Source of the DNA: Eutreptiella sp. 'Long Island Sound 2002'
Taxonomy: Eukaryota > Euglenozoa > Euglenophyceae > Eutreptiales > Eutreptiaceae
Assembly: GCA_964036045.1 (NCBI GenBank)
Contig: OZ038381.1
Location: 125,495,708 to 125,559,707, forward strand
Reading direction: 5' to 3'
DNA length: 64,000 bases
A program made the translations under genes and the position numbers. The notes under the pieces were generated by a model, which saw nothing but the letters and a program-made list of their open reading frames with translations, searched no databases and was not told the DNA's origin. Every line of letters starts with the position of its first letter. Within the stretch, counting starts at the first letter, position 1. Of this stretch, positions 20,101-33,356 are shown piece by piece.

Positions 20101-23100
20101 CACACCGGTGAACAGGAGCTCAGCGGCGGAGGACACCGCACATACAACACAAAACACCGCGCAGGCACACCGGTGAACAGGAGCCAAGTGACCCAGGACA
20201 CCGCACACGCCACACAACACGCCGAGCGTACACACCGTTGATAAGGATCCAAGTGGCCCTGGACAGCACACACACAGCACATCACACCGAGCGGGCACAC
20301 CAGTGACCAGAAGCCAAGTGGCCCAGAACACCGCACATACAGCACAATACAGCGAGCAGGCACACTCCTGAACAGGAGCCAAATTTTCCAGGACACCGCA
20401 CATACAAAACAACACACCGAGCAGGCACACCAGTGAAAAGAAGCCAAGTGGCCCAGAACACCGCACACACCGCACAACACCCGAGCGTGCACACCGGTGA
20501 ACAGGTGCCAAGTGGCCCAGGAGACCGCACACACAGCACAACACACGGCGCGTGCACAGCGGTGAACAGGAGCCAAGTGGCCCATGACGCCGCACACGCA
20601 ACGCAACACGCCGAGGGTAAGCATTGGTGAACTGGGGCCAAGTTGCCCAGGACACCGCACACCAAACACAACATGCCGCGTGTGCACAACGGTGCACAGG
20701 AGCCAAGTGGCGCAGGAGAACGCACACCCAACACAACAGGCCGAGCGTACACACCGGTGAACAGGAGCCAAGTGGCGCAGGACACCGCACACAGAGCACA
20801 ACACACCGAGCAGGCACACCGGCAAACAGGAGCCAACCGGCCCAGGACAGCGCACAGATAGCACAAAACACAGAGCATACACACCGGCGAACAAGAGCCA
20901 AGTGGCTCAGGACAGGGCGCACGCGCAACACAACACGCCGAGCGTGCACACCGGTGAACAGGAGCCAAGTGGCCCAGGAAACTGCACAGGCAACACTACA
21001 CGCCGAGCGTACACACCGGTGAACAGGAGCCAAGTGGCGCAGGATACCGCACACGCAACACAACACACCGAGCGGACACACCAGTGAACAGGAGCCAAGC
21101 GTCCCAGGATACCGCGCATACAGCACAATGCACCGAGCGGGTACACCGGTGAACAGGAGCCAAGCGGCCCAGGACACCGCACATACAGCATAACACACCT
21201 GGCGGGCCCAACAGTGAACAGAAGCCAAGTGGCCCAAGATGGCCCATACACAACACAACACGCCGAGTGTAAACACTGGTGAACAGGAGCCACGTGGCCC
21301 AGGACGCCACACATGCAGCACAACAGGCCGTGCGTACACATCGGTGAACAGGAGCCAAGTGGCCCAGGACACCGCACATACAGCACAACACATCCAGCGG
21401 GCACACCGGTGAACAGGAGCCAAGTGGCCCAGGTCAACGCACATGCAACACAACACGCCGAGCGTGCACACCGGTAAACAGGAGCCAAGTGGCCCCGGAC
21501 ACCCCACACACAGCACAACACCGCGAGCGTGCAAACCGGTCAACAAGAGCCAAGTGGCCCAGGACACTGCACAGGCAACACAAGACGCTGAGAGTGCACA
21601 CTGCTGAACAGGAGCCAAGTGCCCCAGGAGACCGCACAAGCAACACAACACGCCTAGCATACACACCGGTGAACAGGAGCCAAGTGGCCCAGGTCAACGC
21701 ACACGCAACACAACACGCCGAGCGTGCTCACCGGTCATCAGGAAGCAAACGGCCCAGGAGACCGCACACACCACACAACACACCGAGCGGGCACACCAGT
21801 GAACAGGAGCCAAGTTGCCCAGGACACCGCACATACAGCACAACACACCGAGCAGTCACACCGGTGAACAGGGGCCAAGTTGCCGAGTACACCGCACATA
21901 CAGCACAACACCCTGAGCGTACACACCGGTGAACAGGAGCCAAGTGACCCAGAACACCATAAACAACACAACAAACAGAGCGGGCACACCAGTGAACAGG
22001 AGCCAGGCGCCCGAGGAGACCACACACACAGCACAACACACCGAGCGTGCACACCGGTGAACAGGAGACAAGTGGCCAAGGACACCGCACAGGCAACACA
22101 ACACGCCGAGCGTACACACCGGTGAACAGGAGCCAAGTGGCCCAGGACAGCAGACACACAGGAAAACACACCGAGCGGGCACACCGGTGAACAGGAGCGA
22201 CGTGGCTGGGGACACCGCACGTGCAGCACAACACGCCGCGTGTACACACCGGTGCAAAGGAGCCAACTGGCGCACGACACCGCACACGCAACAGAACACG
22301 CCGAGCGTACAAACTCAAACAGCACAACACACGGAGCGGGCACACTGGTAGACAGAAACCAAGTGGTCCAGGGCACGGCACACACAATACAACACACAGA
22401 GCGTGCACAGCGGTGAGAAGAAGCCAAGTGGCCCAGGACACCGCTCTCGCAACACAACACGCCGTGCGTACGAACCAATGAACAGGAGCCAAGTGGCCCA
22501 GGACACCGCACACACAGCACAACACACCGAGCGGACACCTCAGTGAAGAGGAGCCAAGTGGGCCAGGACACCGCACATAAAGCACAACACAGCCAGCGGG
22601 CCCACTGATGAAAAGAAGCCAAGTTGCCCAGGACACCGCACATACAACACAACACACCGACCGCGCACACTGGTGAACAGCAGCCAAGCGGCCCAGGACA
22701 CCGCACACACCGCACAACACACCGAGCCTCCACACTGCTGAACAGGAGCCAAGTGGCCCAGGACACCGCGCATACAGCACGACACAGTCAGCGGGCACAC
22801 TGGTGAACAGAAGGGAAGTTGCCCAGGACACTGCACATACAACACAACACACCAAGCGGGCACACCGGTGACACCACTCAAGCGGCCCAGGACACCGCAC
22901 ACAGCACAACTCACTGAGCGTGCACACCGGTGAACAGGAGCCAAGTGGCCCAGGACACTGCACATGCAACACAACACGTTTAGCGTGCACAAAGTTGAAC
23001 AGAAGCCAAGTGGGCCAGGACACCGCACAAGCAACACACCACGCCGAGCGTACACACGGGTCAACAGGAGCCAAGTGGCCCAGGACACCCCACACACAGC

Positions 23101-26100
23101 ACAAGACACCGAGCGGGCACAGAAGTGAACAGGAGCCAAGTAATCCAGGGCACCGCACAAGCAACAAAACTCGCCGAGCGTACACACTGGTGAACAGGAG
23201 CCAAGTTGCCCAGGACCCCGCACACGCAGCACAACACGCCGAGCGTACACACCGCTGAACAGGAGCCAATTTGCCCAGGACACTGCACACGCAACACAAC
23301 ACGCCGAGCGTACACACCGATGAACAGAGGCCAAGTGGCCCAGAACACCACACACATAGCACGACACACCGAGCGGGCACACTGGTCAACAGGAGCCAAA
23401 CAGCTCCGGACACCGCACACACAACACAACAGGCCAAGCATACACACCGCTGAACAGGGGCCAAGTGGCCCAGGACACCACACACACAGCACAAGACACC
23501 GAGCGGGCACACTGGTGAACAGAAGCCAAGTGGCCCAGGACACCATACACACAGCAGAACACACCGAGAATACACACCGATGGACAGGAGCCAAGTGGCC
23601 CAGGACACCGCACACGCAACACAACTCGCCGAGGGTACACAGCGGGAGAACAGGAGCCAAGTGGCTCAGGACACCACACACACAGCAAAAAACACGTAGC
23701 GGGCACACCGGTGAACAGGGGCCAAGTGGCCCATGACACCGCACATACAGCAAAACACACCGAGCGGGCACACCGATGAACAGGAGCCAAGTTGCCCAGG
23801 ACACCGCACACGCAACACAACAGGCCAAGCATACACACCGCTGAACAGGGGCCAAGTGGCCCAGGACACCACACACACAGCACAAGACACCGAGCGGGCA
23901 CACTGGTGAACAGAAGCCAAGTGGCCCAGGACACAATACACACAGCAGAACACACCGAGAATACACACCGATGGACAGGAGCCAAGTGGCCCAGGACACC
24001 GCACACGCAACACAACACGCCGAGCGTACACAGCGGGAAAACAGGAGCCAAGTGGCTCAGGACACCACACACACAGCAAAAAACACGTAGCGGGCACACC
24101 GGTGAACAGGGGCCAAGTGGCCCATGACACCGCACATACAGCAAAACACACCGAGCGGGCACACCGATGAACAGGAGCCAAGTTGCCCAGGACACTGCAA
24201 ATACAGCACAACACACAGAGCGGGCACACCGATGAACAGGAGCCAAGTGGCCCAAGACACCACACACACAGCAGAACACACCGAGCGCGCAGACTGGTGA
24301 ACAGGAGCTAAGCGGCCCAGGACAGCACACACACACCACAACACGCCCAGCGTACACACCGGTGAACAAGAGCCATGTGTCCCAGGACACCGCACACACA
24401 ACACAACACGCCGGGCATACACATCAGTGAACAGGAACCAAGTGGCCCAGGACACCACACACACAGCACAATACACCGAGCAGACACACCGGTGAACAGG
24501 GGCCACGTGACCCATGACACTGCACACACAGCACAACACACAGCGCGTGCACACTGGTGAACAGGAGCCAAGTGGCCCAGGACACCGCAGACACAACACA
24601 ACACACCGAAAGGGCACATTGGTGAACAGGAGCCAAGTAACCCAGGACACCGCACACGCAACACAGCACGCCAATCGTACACACTGGTGAACAGGAGCCA
24701 AGTGGCTCAGGACACCACACAAACAGCACAACACACGGAGCGGGCACACCGGTGAACAGGAGCCAAGTGGCCCAGGACACCACACACACAGCACAACACA
24801 CAGCGCGTGCACACCGGTGAACAGGAGCCTAGTGGCCCAGGGCACCACACACACAGCAGAACACACCGAGCGGACACACCAGTGAACAGGAGTCAAGCGG
24901 CCCAGGAAACCGCACATACAGCACAACACACCGAGCGAGCACACGGGTGAACAGGAGCACAATGGCCCAGGGTACTGCACATACAGCACAACACACAAAG
25001 CGGGCACACCGGTGAACAGGAGCCAAGTGGCTCAGGACACCACACACGCAGCACAACAAGCCGAGCGTAGACACCGGTGAACAGGAGCGAAGTGGCTCAG
25101 GACACCACACACACAGCACAACACGCCGAGCGTACACCCGGTGAACAGGAGCCAATCGGCCCAGGATTTCACACACACAGCACAACACACCGAGCGTACA
25201 CATCGGTGAACAGGAGCCAAGTGGCCGAGGACACCATGCACACAGCACAACACACCGAGCAGGCAGACTGGTAGAAAGGGGCTAAGTGGCCCAGGACACC
25301 ACACACACAAAACAACACGCCGAGCGTACACACCGGTGCTCAGGAGCCAAGTGGCCCAGGGCACCGCACACACAACACAACACGCCGAGCGTACACACCG
25401 GTGAACAGGAACCAAGTGGCCCAGCACACCACACACACAGCACAACACACCGAGCGGACAGACTGGTGAACAGGAGCTAAGCAGCCCAGGACACCGAACA
25501 CACAACACAACACGCCAAGCGTACACACCGGTGAGCAGGAGCCAAGAGGCTCAGGACACCACACACACAGCACAACACACAGCGCGCGCACATTGGTGAA
25601 CAGGAGCCCTGTGGCCCAGGACACCACACACACAGCAGAGCCCGGCGAGCCGACACACCAGTGAACAGGAGTCAAGCTGCCCAGGAAACCGCACACACAG
25701 CACGGCACACCGAGCGTACACACCGGTGAACAGCAGACAAGTGGCCGAGGACACCACGCACAAAGCACAACACACCGAGCGGGCAGACTGGTGAACAGGA
25801 GCGAAACAGCCCAGGACACCACACACACAACACAACACGCCGAGCGTACACACCGGTGAACAGGAGCCAAGTGGCCCAGGACACCGCCCAGACAACACAA
25901 CACGCCGAGCGTACATACTGGTGAACAGGATCCAAGTGGCCGAGGACACCACACACACAGCACAACACACCGGGCGGGCACACCGGTGAACAGGAGCCAG
26001 GCGGCCCAGGACACCACACACACAGCACAACACACTGAGCGGGCACACTGGTGAACAGGAGCCAAGTGGCCCAGGACACGGCACACACAACACAACACGC

Positions 26101-27330
26101 TGAGCGTACACACCGGTGAACAGGAGCCAAGTGGCCCAGGATACCACACACACAGCACAACACACCGAGCGGGCACACGGGTGAACAGGAGCCAAGCGGC
26201 CCAGGACACCGCTCATACAGCACAACACACCGAGTGGGCACACCGGTGAACAGGAGCCAAATGACGCAGTGCACCGCACATACAACACAATACGCCGAGC
26301 GTACACACCGGTGAAAAGGAGCCAAGTGGCCCAGGACACCACACACACAGCACAACACACTGAGTGGGCACACCAGTGAACAGGGGCCAATTGGCCCAGA
26401 ACACCACACACGCAACACAACACGCCGAGCGTACACACCGCTGAACAGGAGCCAAGTAGCCCAGGATACCACACACACAGCACAACACATGGAGCGGGCA
26501 TACCGGTGAACAGGAGCCAAGTGGCTCAGGACACCACACAAACAGCACAACACGCCGAGCAGGCACACCGCTGAACAGGAACCAAGCGGCCCTGAACGCC
26601 GCAAATACAGCACAACACGCCGAGCGTACACACCGGTGAACAGGAGCTAGGTCGCCCAGGACACCACACACACAGCACAACACACCGAGCGGGCACAGTG
26701 GTGAACAGGAGCCAAGCGGCCCAGGACACCGCACATACACCACAACACAACGAGTGGGCACACAGGTGAAGAGGAGCCAAGTGGCGCAGTGCGGCGCACA
26801 TACAACACAACACGCAGAGCGTACACACCGGTGAAAAGGAGCCAGGTGGCCCAGAACACCGCAGACACAGCACAATACACTGTGTGTGCACACCGGTGAA
26901 CAGGAGCCAACTGGCCCAGGAAGCCGCACACACAGCAAAACACCCCCCGCGTGCACACCAGTGAACAGGAGCCAAGTGGCCCAGGACACCGCACACCCAA
27001 CACAACACGCGGAGCATGCACACCAGTGAACAGGAGCAAAGTAACCAAGAACACCGCACACGCAACACGACACGCCGAGCGTACACACCTGTTAGCAGGA
27101 ACAAACTAGGCCCAGGACACCGCACACGCAACACCATCACGCCGAGCGTACACATCGGTGAACAGGAGCCAAGTGGCCCAGAACAGCGCACACACAACAC
27201 AGCAGGCCGAGCGTGCACACTGGTGAACAGGAGCCACGTGGCCCAGGACACGACATGCACAGCGCAACACCCTGAGGGTACACACCGGTGAACAGGAGCC
27301 AAGTGGCCCAGGACACCGCACAAAGAACAC
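17110..27330 (-). repeat. 65-bp tandem array 2, about 157 units, inverted to array 1
   Basis: The unit read on the plus strand begins CACCGGTGAACAGGAGCCAA, continues GTGGCCCAGGACACCGCACA and ends with either GAGCGGGCA or GAGCGTACA. It is the reverse complement of the array 1 unit and is also 65 bp. The two endings often alternate, and some units are mixed. A block of about 390 bp (six units) starting at 23431 is repeated almost exactly at 23822, showing recent unequal exchange. All long minus-strand frames here (up to 732 codons) are products of the repeat. Confidence 0.85.
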
Positions 27331-27389
27331 TCCAAGCACCCACACCGGTGAACAAGCGCAAAGGGGCCGAGGACACCGCACCCACGTGC

Positions 27390-27965
27390 GCGCCTAGGGC
27401 CGCGCAGGGACAGGTAACAACAAAGCGCATCCCAAGGGTGGGACGCCCTGGGGCGACCTAGCCGACCCAGCGGACGAGCAGCGATGGCGGTACCCCATGG
27501 CCGCTGTTCCGAGCCCCCCCAGGCTGCATCGGGGACCATGGCAAACGTCACCCGGAGCCATGGAAGCAACTGGTGACAGATGAGCTGGTACACAGTCCAG
27601 AAGGGGGTCGCCTGCCAAGCAGAGAGGCCCCGCAACTCAAGCCACAGGGGGGAGGCGATCGAACAGTAGACTCGCAGGAGCAATACCCCCTGTGGTGAGA
27701 GATACCCCAAACGGCTGGGCAGCCCCTCAGAGCTGCCGGCGAAAGGAGGGGGCATGTGGCCCTACCCATGGACAAATGTGGGGACAGCCTCCCACCCAGG
27801 ACACCGTGACTGGGTGGCTGCAACACTGCCTTCCCAGGCACCTTTCGGAGCGGCTCAAGGGACACCTGAACTGGGGCAGTGGGAGGGACAGGATGTCCCC
27901 TTGGTTGGGACTTTTTTGCTGCATTGTCAAAGGTGGCATCTTGAGCTCCCGAAGATACGTACCTA
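27390..27965 (-). repeat. Module copy 2, with TACC tail
   Basis: Inverted relative to copy 1 and joined to array 2. It ends GAGCTCCCGAAGATAC followed by GTACCTACCTACC (27957-27971). About 96-97% similar by eye to copy 3. Confidence 0.8.
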
Positions 27966-27966
27966 C

Positions 27967-28332
27967 CTACCTTTTGTCCGTGAGCATGTCTTCGTATTCC
28001 AGTACAAGTGCCTTGTCGACAGCCGGCCTGGTGATCCCAATTTTCGATGAATCAATCATCGATCTGGGGTCCTGATTCAGAAACACCCCTTCGAAAGCAA
28101 TATTTGTCGACATTACACCGGCCATGATGCCTTCAAGTTCATGGCTAGCGTTGACACGCTGAAGGAAGTGCACGAAGTTTGTCGACTTCGCGTGAAGGAA
28201 TCGTCCACGCTCCTGTGGAATAGGGACTGCTGATTTGACAATCAGGAAGCCAGGTAACGTCGTCGACTGACTGAATATGCCCTGTCGATCCGACAGATGT
28301 ACAGTCCTGTTGGTTGTTTGTTTGCAGGACAC
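27967..28332 (-). CDS. 121-codon minus-strand ORF in retroelement copy A
   Basis: An open frame of 121 codons, preserved in copy B at 31964-32329 with about seven amino-acid differences. No domain is recognised. It lies antisense to, and upstream of, the RNase H part, where the missing reverse transcriptase would be. Because the two copies are recent duplicates, shared openness is weak evidence. The many replacement changes suggest no selection, so I hold it as probably spurious. Confidence 0.2.
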   Translation of the reverse strand: MSCKQTTNRTVHLSDRQGIFSQSTTLPGFLIVKSAVPIPQERGRFLHAKSTNFVHFLQRVNASHELEGIMAGVMSTNIAFEGVFLNQDPRSMIDSSKIGITRPAVDKALVLEYEDMLTDKR

Positions 28333-28779
28333 TAGCCTCGATGGCTAGGTCTCTGTTTTATGGTATCTCTATGAGCTCACAGCCTTGCTGTGGGTAGCGC
28401 CGTACCCCGGCGAGGCTTCTGCAGCTTCGACCAGGACACGATGGCAACGTCGAACACAGCGTGTGCATAGGTGATGATGACAGGTGTTCTCTGCACTGGG
28501 CCCAAGTCTGTGTGTCTCGACCACTATTATGCTTCAGGAATCCAGCACATGTCGAGGTCCAGAAACTGTTTTCTTTCTGTCGATTGTTCGTCCAGTCTTC
28601 GACAGTGCGGCGCCCACCAGGATTAGTCAGACCTCTTTGAGGTCTCAGGGGGGGGTAGTGCTATTGTTTAAGGCAGGAGCAGCACAGCGAGCGCGCGAAC
28701 CAGCGATCGCGCACTGCAGTCTGCGAATACATATGAAACATCCAGATGCCAGTTGCTGTGAACGAAATGTGTTTGATAT

Positions 28780-29690
28780 TTCGATATCTTTGAACGGGGT
28801 TTTTGTCTTCGAATTGTCGATTGGGTACGATTTGGTGCTCTGCCTAAAGATCCTGCGCGAGGGTTCGTCGTATTTTGGGAATTTCGAAAATCAGAACAGT
28901 TCTGCAGTCAAACCACAACAACGCAGACCCGTTGTTCAGCAACTGGTTTCCCGCGGAGCTGAGATGCACCATTTTACATATCATTCAGCCCCGCTGACTG
29001 ACGTTATAAGAAAGACCAACCCTTTGCGATGGACGAACAAGGAGGAGGCCTGTTTCCAGGACTCGAAGACAAAAATCTCGTCTACCACCTGCCTGGGCGT
29101 ACCCCGCCCTAAGGGCGAGATGATACTCATCACTGATGCCTGTGATGTAGGGGCGGGTGTTACCCTATACCAGTGCCAGGAGGTTAACCCCGCTGAGTTG
29201 TCTCACTGCCAGCTTCACACTTCAGGTTTGAACGGCAATGGTACCCTTAAGCATGACTACCCTGCCAATCAATGGTGTCTGGTGCCCCTTGGGCACTGGA
29301 AATGGAAGTGGAATCAAGCACGATCCAACTAAAGTACCTACGACCAGGAACTCCTGGCTGTGATGCTCGTGCTCTCTTTGCAGTCCAGCCTACTTGGCAC
29401 TAACCCTATTGTGTGGCTCTGTGACCAAGAGCCTGTGAAAACATTTGAGGTCGGTCTCCCTCCTGAAAAAGCGAAACTAAAACGGTGGTGGATCTATCCC
29501 AGTCATTTCAGGTTGACCGTCCACCATATACAGGGTATAAAAGATGAAATGACTGACTGTATATCTCGTAATAGCTTCGAAGCCCTCTTAGGTGAGAGCT
29601 CGGAAGCGTTGCCCAAAGAGGCGTTTCAGCGCATGGATGTCCACCTGTACCTGTCCATGGCACTGCAAGTGTACTGCAGGGTTGGAGTCT
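28780..29690 (+). pseudogene. RT connection and RNase H of chromodomain Ty3/gypsy, copy A
   Basis: The frame from about 28780 carries the RT connection (AEMHHFTYHSAPLTD, then KEEACFQDSKTKI) and the RNase H core: Asp in ITDACDVGAG, Glu in STYDQELLAV, and Asp in WLCDQEPVK. The finger and palm domains, with the YxDD catalytic loop, are missing, so the element is 5' truncated. A TAA at 29330-29332 replaces the usual tyrosine before STYDQELL and is shared with copy B. A one-base deletion near 29657-29660, private to copy A, ends the second frame early at 29690. Confidence 0.75.
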
Positions 29691-30450
29691 GAAAGACTAC
29701 CAGTCGGAGTACCAATGTGTACTCGACTCCCTCAGTCATGCCCTGGGGGCGCGCCTAATAGACGGCAACCGCTGGTATAAGGATTACCAGTATCTGTACC
29801 ATAAGGACTGCATAGTGGTGCCTGAGGCACGCCTGGACGGTTGCCTACAGTGGCCCCGTCTCAGTTTAGGGCACACAGGGTGCAACCGCTCTGTTGAGAT
29901 TTTCGGGGAGCGTTTTTACTCCCGACTAACTTGCGTTTAACTACACGCTCGTATGCAGCCCATAGTGGACTCCTGTGGCTGTCACGCCAGCAAGGAGATC
30001 GACTCACGTGGCCGTGGACGGGTCCCCAGTCTGCCTGTCCCCTACTGTGCTAACTCTCCCTGTTGTACGTGGATTTCATCCGCGTTCTGCCTAAGTTTGG
30101 TGGTTATGACAGTTGCCTAGTTGTCACCTGTGGTCTGACCTGGTTCACCCATGCGTTCCCCTGCAACAAAGAGATCATAAAGGAACAGACAGTGAAAATT
30201 TTGGTTGAACAATGGTTCGAACACTATGGGGCACCTATAGAGGTGCACTCAGAAGACGATGTACGCATCTGGAGTGACACCGGATCATACAAGCCAGTAC
30301 TGGACGCCGTGAACATTCATGTAACGACAGGTGTGCCCTACACCCACACTACTAACCCTCTATGTGAGAGACAGAACTGTGTAGTGGAGCAGAACCTGAG
30401 GATTCTGATGAAACAAGAACGAACTAAGGATTGGGTACGCTTGGTACCCT
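29690..30450 (+). pseudogene. Integrase of copy A, disabled
   Basis: The same protein as the intact frame in copy B, but with three private lesions: a one-base deletion near 29657-29660, a GAA to TAA change at 29938-29940, and a two-base insertion near 30057-30060. The core retains Asp in YVDFIRVLP, Asp in EDDVRIW and Glu in PLCERQN with 35 residues between the last two. A TAG at 30450-30452, shared with copy B, stands where relatives have tryptophan. Confidence 0.75.
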
Positions 30451-30464
30451 AGGCTTTCCTAACC

Positions 30465-31200
30465 ATGAAATCTCAGGAGGGTTCCTCAACTGGCTATACC
30501 CCCGCCGAACTCTTTCGTGGGGGGCAACCTGCATGGTTTTTCAAAGCTCCCTTCCCTGAGGACTGCAGGAGTCCCGTTGGGGTTTCGCTGGAACACAAGC
30601 AGGACCTGGCTAACCTAGCTACAGCTAACCTGAAACACGTTCGAGAACGTGAGCTAAGCAGGCGTAACCGCTTGAGACGTCCTGCCAGTTTCAAAGTAGG
30701 AGACTTGCTGCTGGTACACCACTCGCAGTTGCCCACTAGGCCCCGCAACTGTGTGCAAGACCCTTTCTTTCTGCCATATCGCATTATAAAGAGAAATGGA
30801 TCTACGATCCATGTAAGGGGCAGCCCGCGCCTAGGTGAAGAGCTGCTGTGTGCACCTAAGCGGCTGAGACATTACCACTCTCCTGACGAGGTGTCATGGG
30901 ATGAGTGGCGTCTTCTTACAGAGAGGACGAGTGCATCAACCTGGAGAACACTGCCAACCCTGAGGAGGCAGACGAACTCGAAGAAATGACTGCTGATGAG
31001 ATGGCAATTGATGGCTACTACGTGGTTGCAGGTATTGCACGCCACCAGTATAAACAGGGTTGGAAATTCCTCACCCTCTGGCGGGGCTATGGGCTATCTG
31101 ATGGGACCTGGGAGCCCATCTCAGCCTTTACACAGCGAGATCGGAGTATCAACCCCATCTTTCGTTCCTACCCCGTTGAGAACCACGAGGGGCAGCTACT
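30465..31200 (+). pseudogene. Integrase C-terminus and chromodomain, copy A
   Basis: The frame 30465-30989 continues the integrase C-terminal domain with a GPY/F-like segment (PFFLPYRIIKRNGSTIHV). A frameshift, also present in copy B, moves the reading to 30905-31459, where DGYYVVAGIARHQYKQGWKF then YGLSDGTWEP forms a chromodomain (aromatic YYVV start, TWEP end). In this family the chromodomain guides insertion into marked chromatin. After about 31305 the frame runs into duplicated array sequence and is no longer element protein. Confidence 0.75.
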
Positions 31201-31383
31201 AACCTGCGCCAGACCCTATCCCAGCATAAGAAGAAAATCTAATCTCCGTGTGCCTATCTATTTATTGTTCCAAACTGAATTGAGGAGGTTGCAAGGTTCA
31301 GGAGGCAGTGGACACCGCACACAGAACACTCCAAGCATCCACACCGGTGAACAATTGCAAGGGGCCGAGGACACCGCACCCAG

Positions 31384-31963
31384 GTCCGCGCCTAGGGCCG
31401 CGCAGGGACATGTAACAACAAAGCGCATCCCAAGAGTGGGACGCCCTGGGGCAACCTAGCCGACCCAATGGACCAGCAGCGATGGCGGTACCCCATGGCC
31501 GCTGTTCCGAGCCCCGCCAGGCTGCATCGGGGAGCATGGCAAACGTCAGCCGGAGCCATGGAAGCAACCAGTGACAGATGAGCTGGTACACAGTCCAGAA
31601 AAGGGTCGCCTGCCAAGCAGAGAGGCCCCGCAACTCAAGCCACAGGGGGGAGGCGATCGAACAGTAGACTCGCGGGAGCAATACCCCCTGTGGTGAGAGA
31701 TACCCCAAACGGCTGGGCAGCCCCCAAGAGATGCCGGCGAAAGGAGGGGGCATGTGGCCCTACCCATTGACACATGTGGGGACAGCCTCCCACCCGGGAC
31801 ACCTGGACTGGGTCGCCGCAACACTGCCTTCCCAGGCACCTTTGGGAGCGGCTTAAGGGACACCTGAACTGGGGCAGTGGGAGGGACAGGATGTCCCCTT
31901 GGTAAGACCATTTTGCTGCATTGTCAAAGGTGGCATCTTGAGCTCCCGAAGATACGTACCTAC
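31384..31963 (-). repeat. Module copy 3, with TACC tail
   Basis: Near-identical to copy 2 with a few small differences (for instance CACCTGGACTGGGTCGCC in place of the longer text of copy 2). It ends GAAGATACGTACCTACCTACC, directly joined to TTTTGTCCGTGAGCATG as in copy A. Confidence 0.8.
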
Positions 31964-32775
31964 CTACCTTTTGTCCGTGAGCATGTCTTTGTATTCCAGT
32001 ACAAGTGCCTTGTCCACAGCCGGCCTGGTGATCCCAATCTTCGATGAATCAATCATCGATCTGGGGTCCTGATTCAGAAACACGCCTTCGAAAGCAATAT
32101 CCGTCGACATTACACCGGGCATGATGCCTTGAAGTTCATGGCTAGCGTTGACACGCTGAAGGAAGTGCACGAAGTTTGTCGACTTCGCGTGAAGGAATCG
32201 TCCACGCTCCTGTGGAAGAGGGACTGCTGATTTGACAATCAGGAAGCCAGATAATGGCGTCGACTGACTGAATATGCCCTGTCGATCCGACAGATGTACA
32301 GTCCTGTTGGTTGTTTGTTTGCAGGACACTAGCCTCGATGGCTGTGTCTCTGTTTTATGGTATCTCTACGAGCTCACAGCCTTGCTGTGGGTAGCGCCGT
32401 ACCCCGGCGAGGCTTCTGCAGCTTCGACCAGGACATGGTGGCAACGTCGAACACAGCGTGTGCATAGGTGATAATGACAGGTGTTCTCTGCACTGGGCCC
32501 AAGTCTGTGGGTCTCGACCACTATTATGCTTCAGGAATCCAGCACATGTCGAAGTCCAGAAACTGTTTTCTTTCTGTCGATTTTTCGTCCAGTCTTCGAC
32601 AGTGCGGCGCCCACTGGGATGAGTCAGACCTATTTGAGGTCTCAGGGGGGGGTAGTGCTATAGTTTACAGCATGAGCAGCACAGCGAGCGCGCAAACGAG
32701 CCGTCACGCACTGCAGTCTGCGAATACATATGAAACATCCAGATGCCAGTTGCTGTGAACGAAATGTGTTTGATA

Positions 32776-33356
32776 TTTCGATATCTTTGAACAGGGTTTT
32801 TGTCTTCGAATTGTGGATTGAGTACGATTTCATGCTCCGCCTAAAGATCCTGCGCGAGGGTTCATCGTATTCTGGGAATTTCGAGAAACAGGACAGTTCC
32901 GCAGTCAAACCACAAAAACGCAGACCCTTTGTTCAGCAACTGGTTTCCTGCGGAGCTGAGATGCACCATTTTACATATTCTTCAGCCCCGCTGACTGACG
33001 TTCCAAGAAAGACCAGCCCTTGGCCATGGACCGACAAGGAGGATGCCTGTTTCCAGGACTTGAAGACGAATATCTGGTCTACCACCTGCCTGGGCGTACC
33101 CCGCCCTAAGGGCGAGATAATACTCGTCACTGATGCCTGTGATGTAGGGGCGGATGTTACCCTATACCAGTGGCAGGAGGTTAACCCCGCCGAGTTGTCT
33201 CACTGCCAGCTTCACACTTCAGGTTTGAACGGCAATGGTACCCTTAAGCATGACTACCCTGCCAATCAATGGTGTCTGGTGCCCCTTGGGCACTGGAACT
33301 GGAAGTGGAATCAAGCAAGATCCAACTAAATTACCTACGACCAGAAACTCCTGGCT
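32776..33356 (+). pseudogene. RT connection and RNase H start, copy B
   Basis: Frame of the 32730-33329 reading: AEMHHFTYSSAPLTD, then FQDLKTNIWSTTCLG and LVTDACDVGAD, the last containing the first catalytic Asp. It stops at TAA 33327-33329, the same nonsense as copy A, so that mutation predates the duplication. The RT catalytic palm is absent here too. Confidence 0.75.

Larger units (their letters stand above)
27308..31305 (+). repeat. Tandem duplication of about 4.0 kb, copy A
   Basis: Starts within the last 65-bp units (ACACCGCACAAAGAACACTCC) and contains the module and a truncated retroelement. The same series restarts at about 31306. Corresponding landmarks lie about 3997 bp apart (module tail to retroelement junction 27967 and 31964). 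The junction falls at CAGGAGGCAGTGG, where retroelement sequence changes directly into array sequence. Confidence 0.8.

Noticed and set aside
17110-27330. CRISPR array
   Set aside because: The repeats are contiguous 65-bp units without unique spacers, and the context is eukaryotic.
17178-27755. Minus-strand ORFs up to 732 codons across the long array
   Set aside because: Same 65-bp unit as array 1, with frames starting and ending wherever single-base changes or indels create stops. Not genes.
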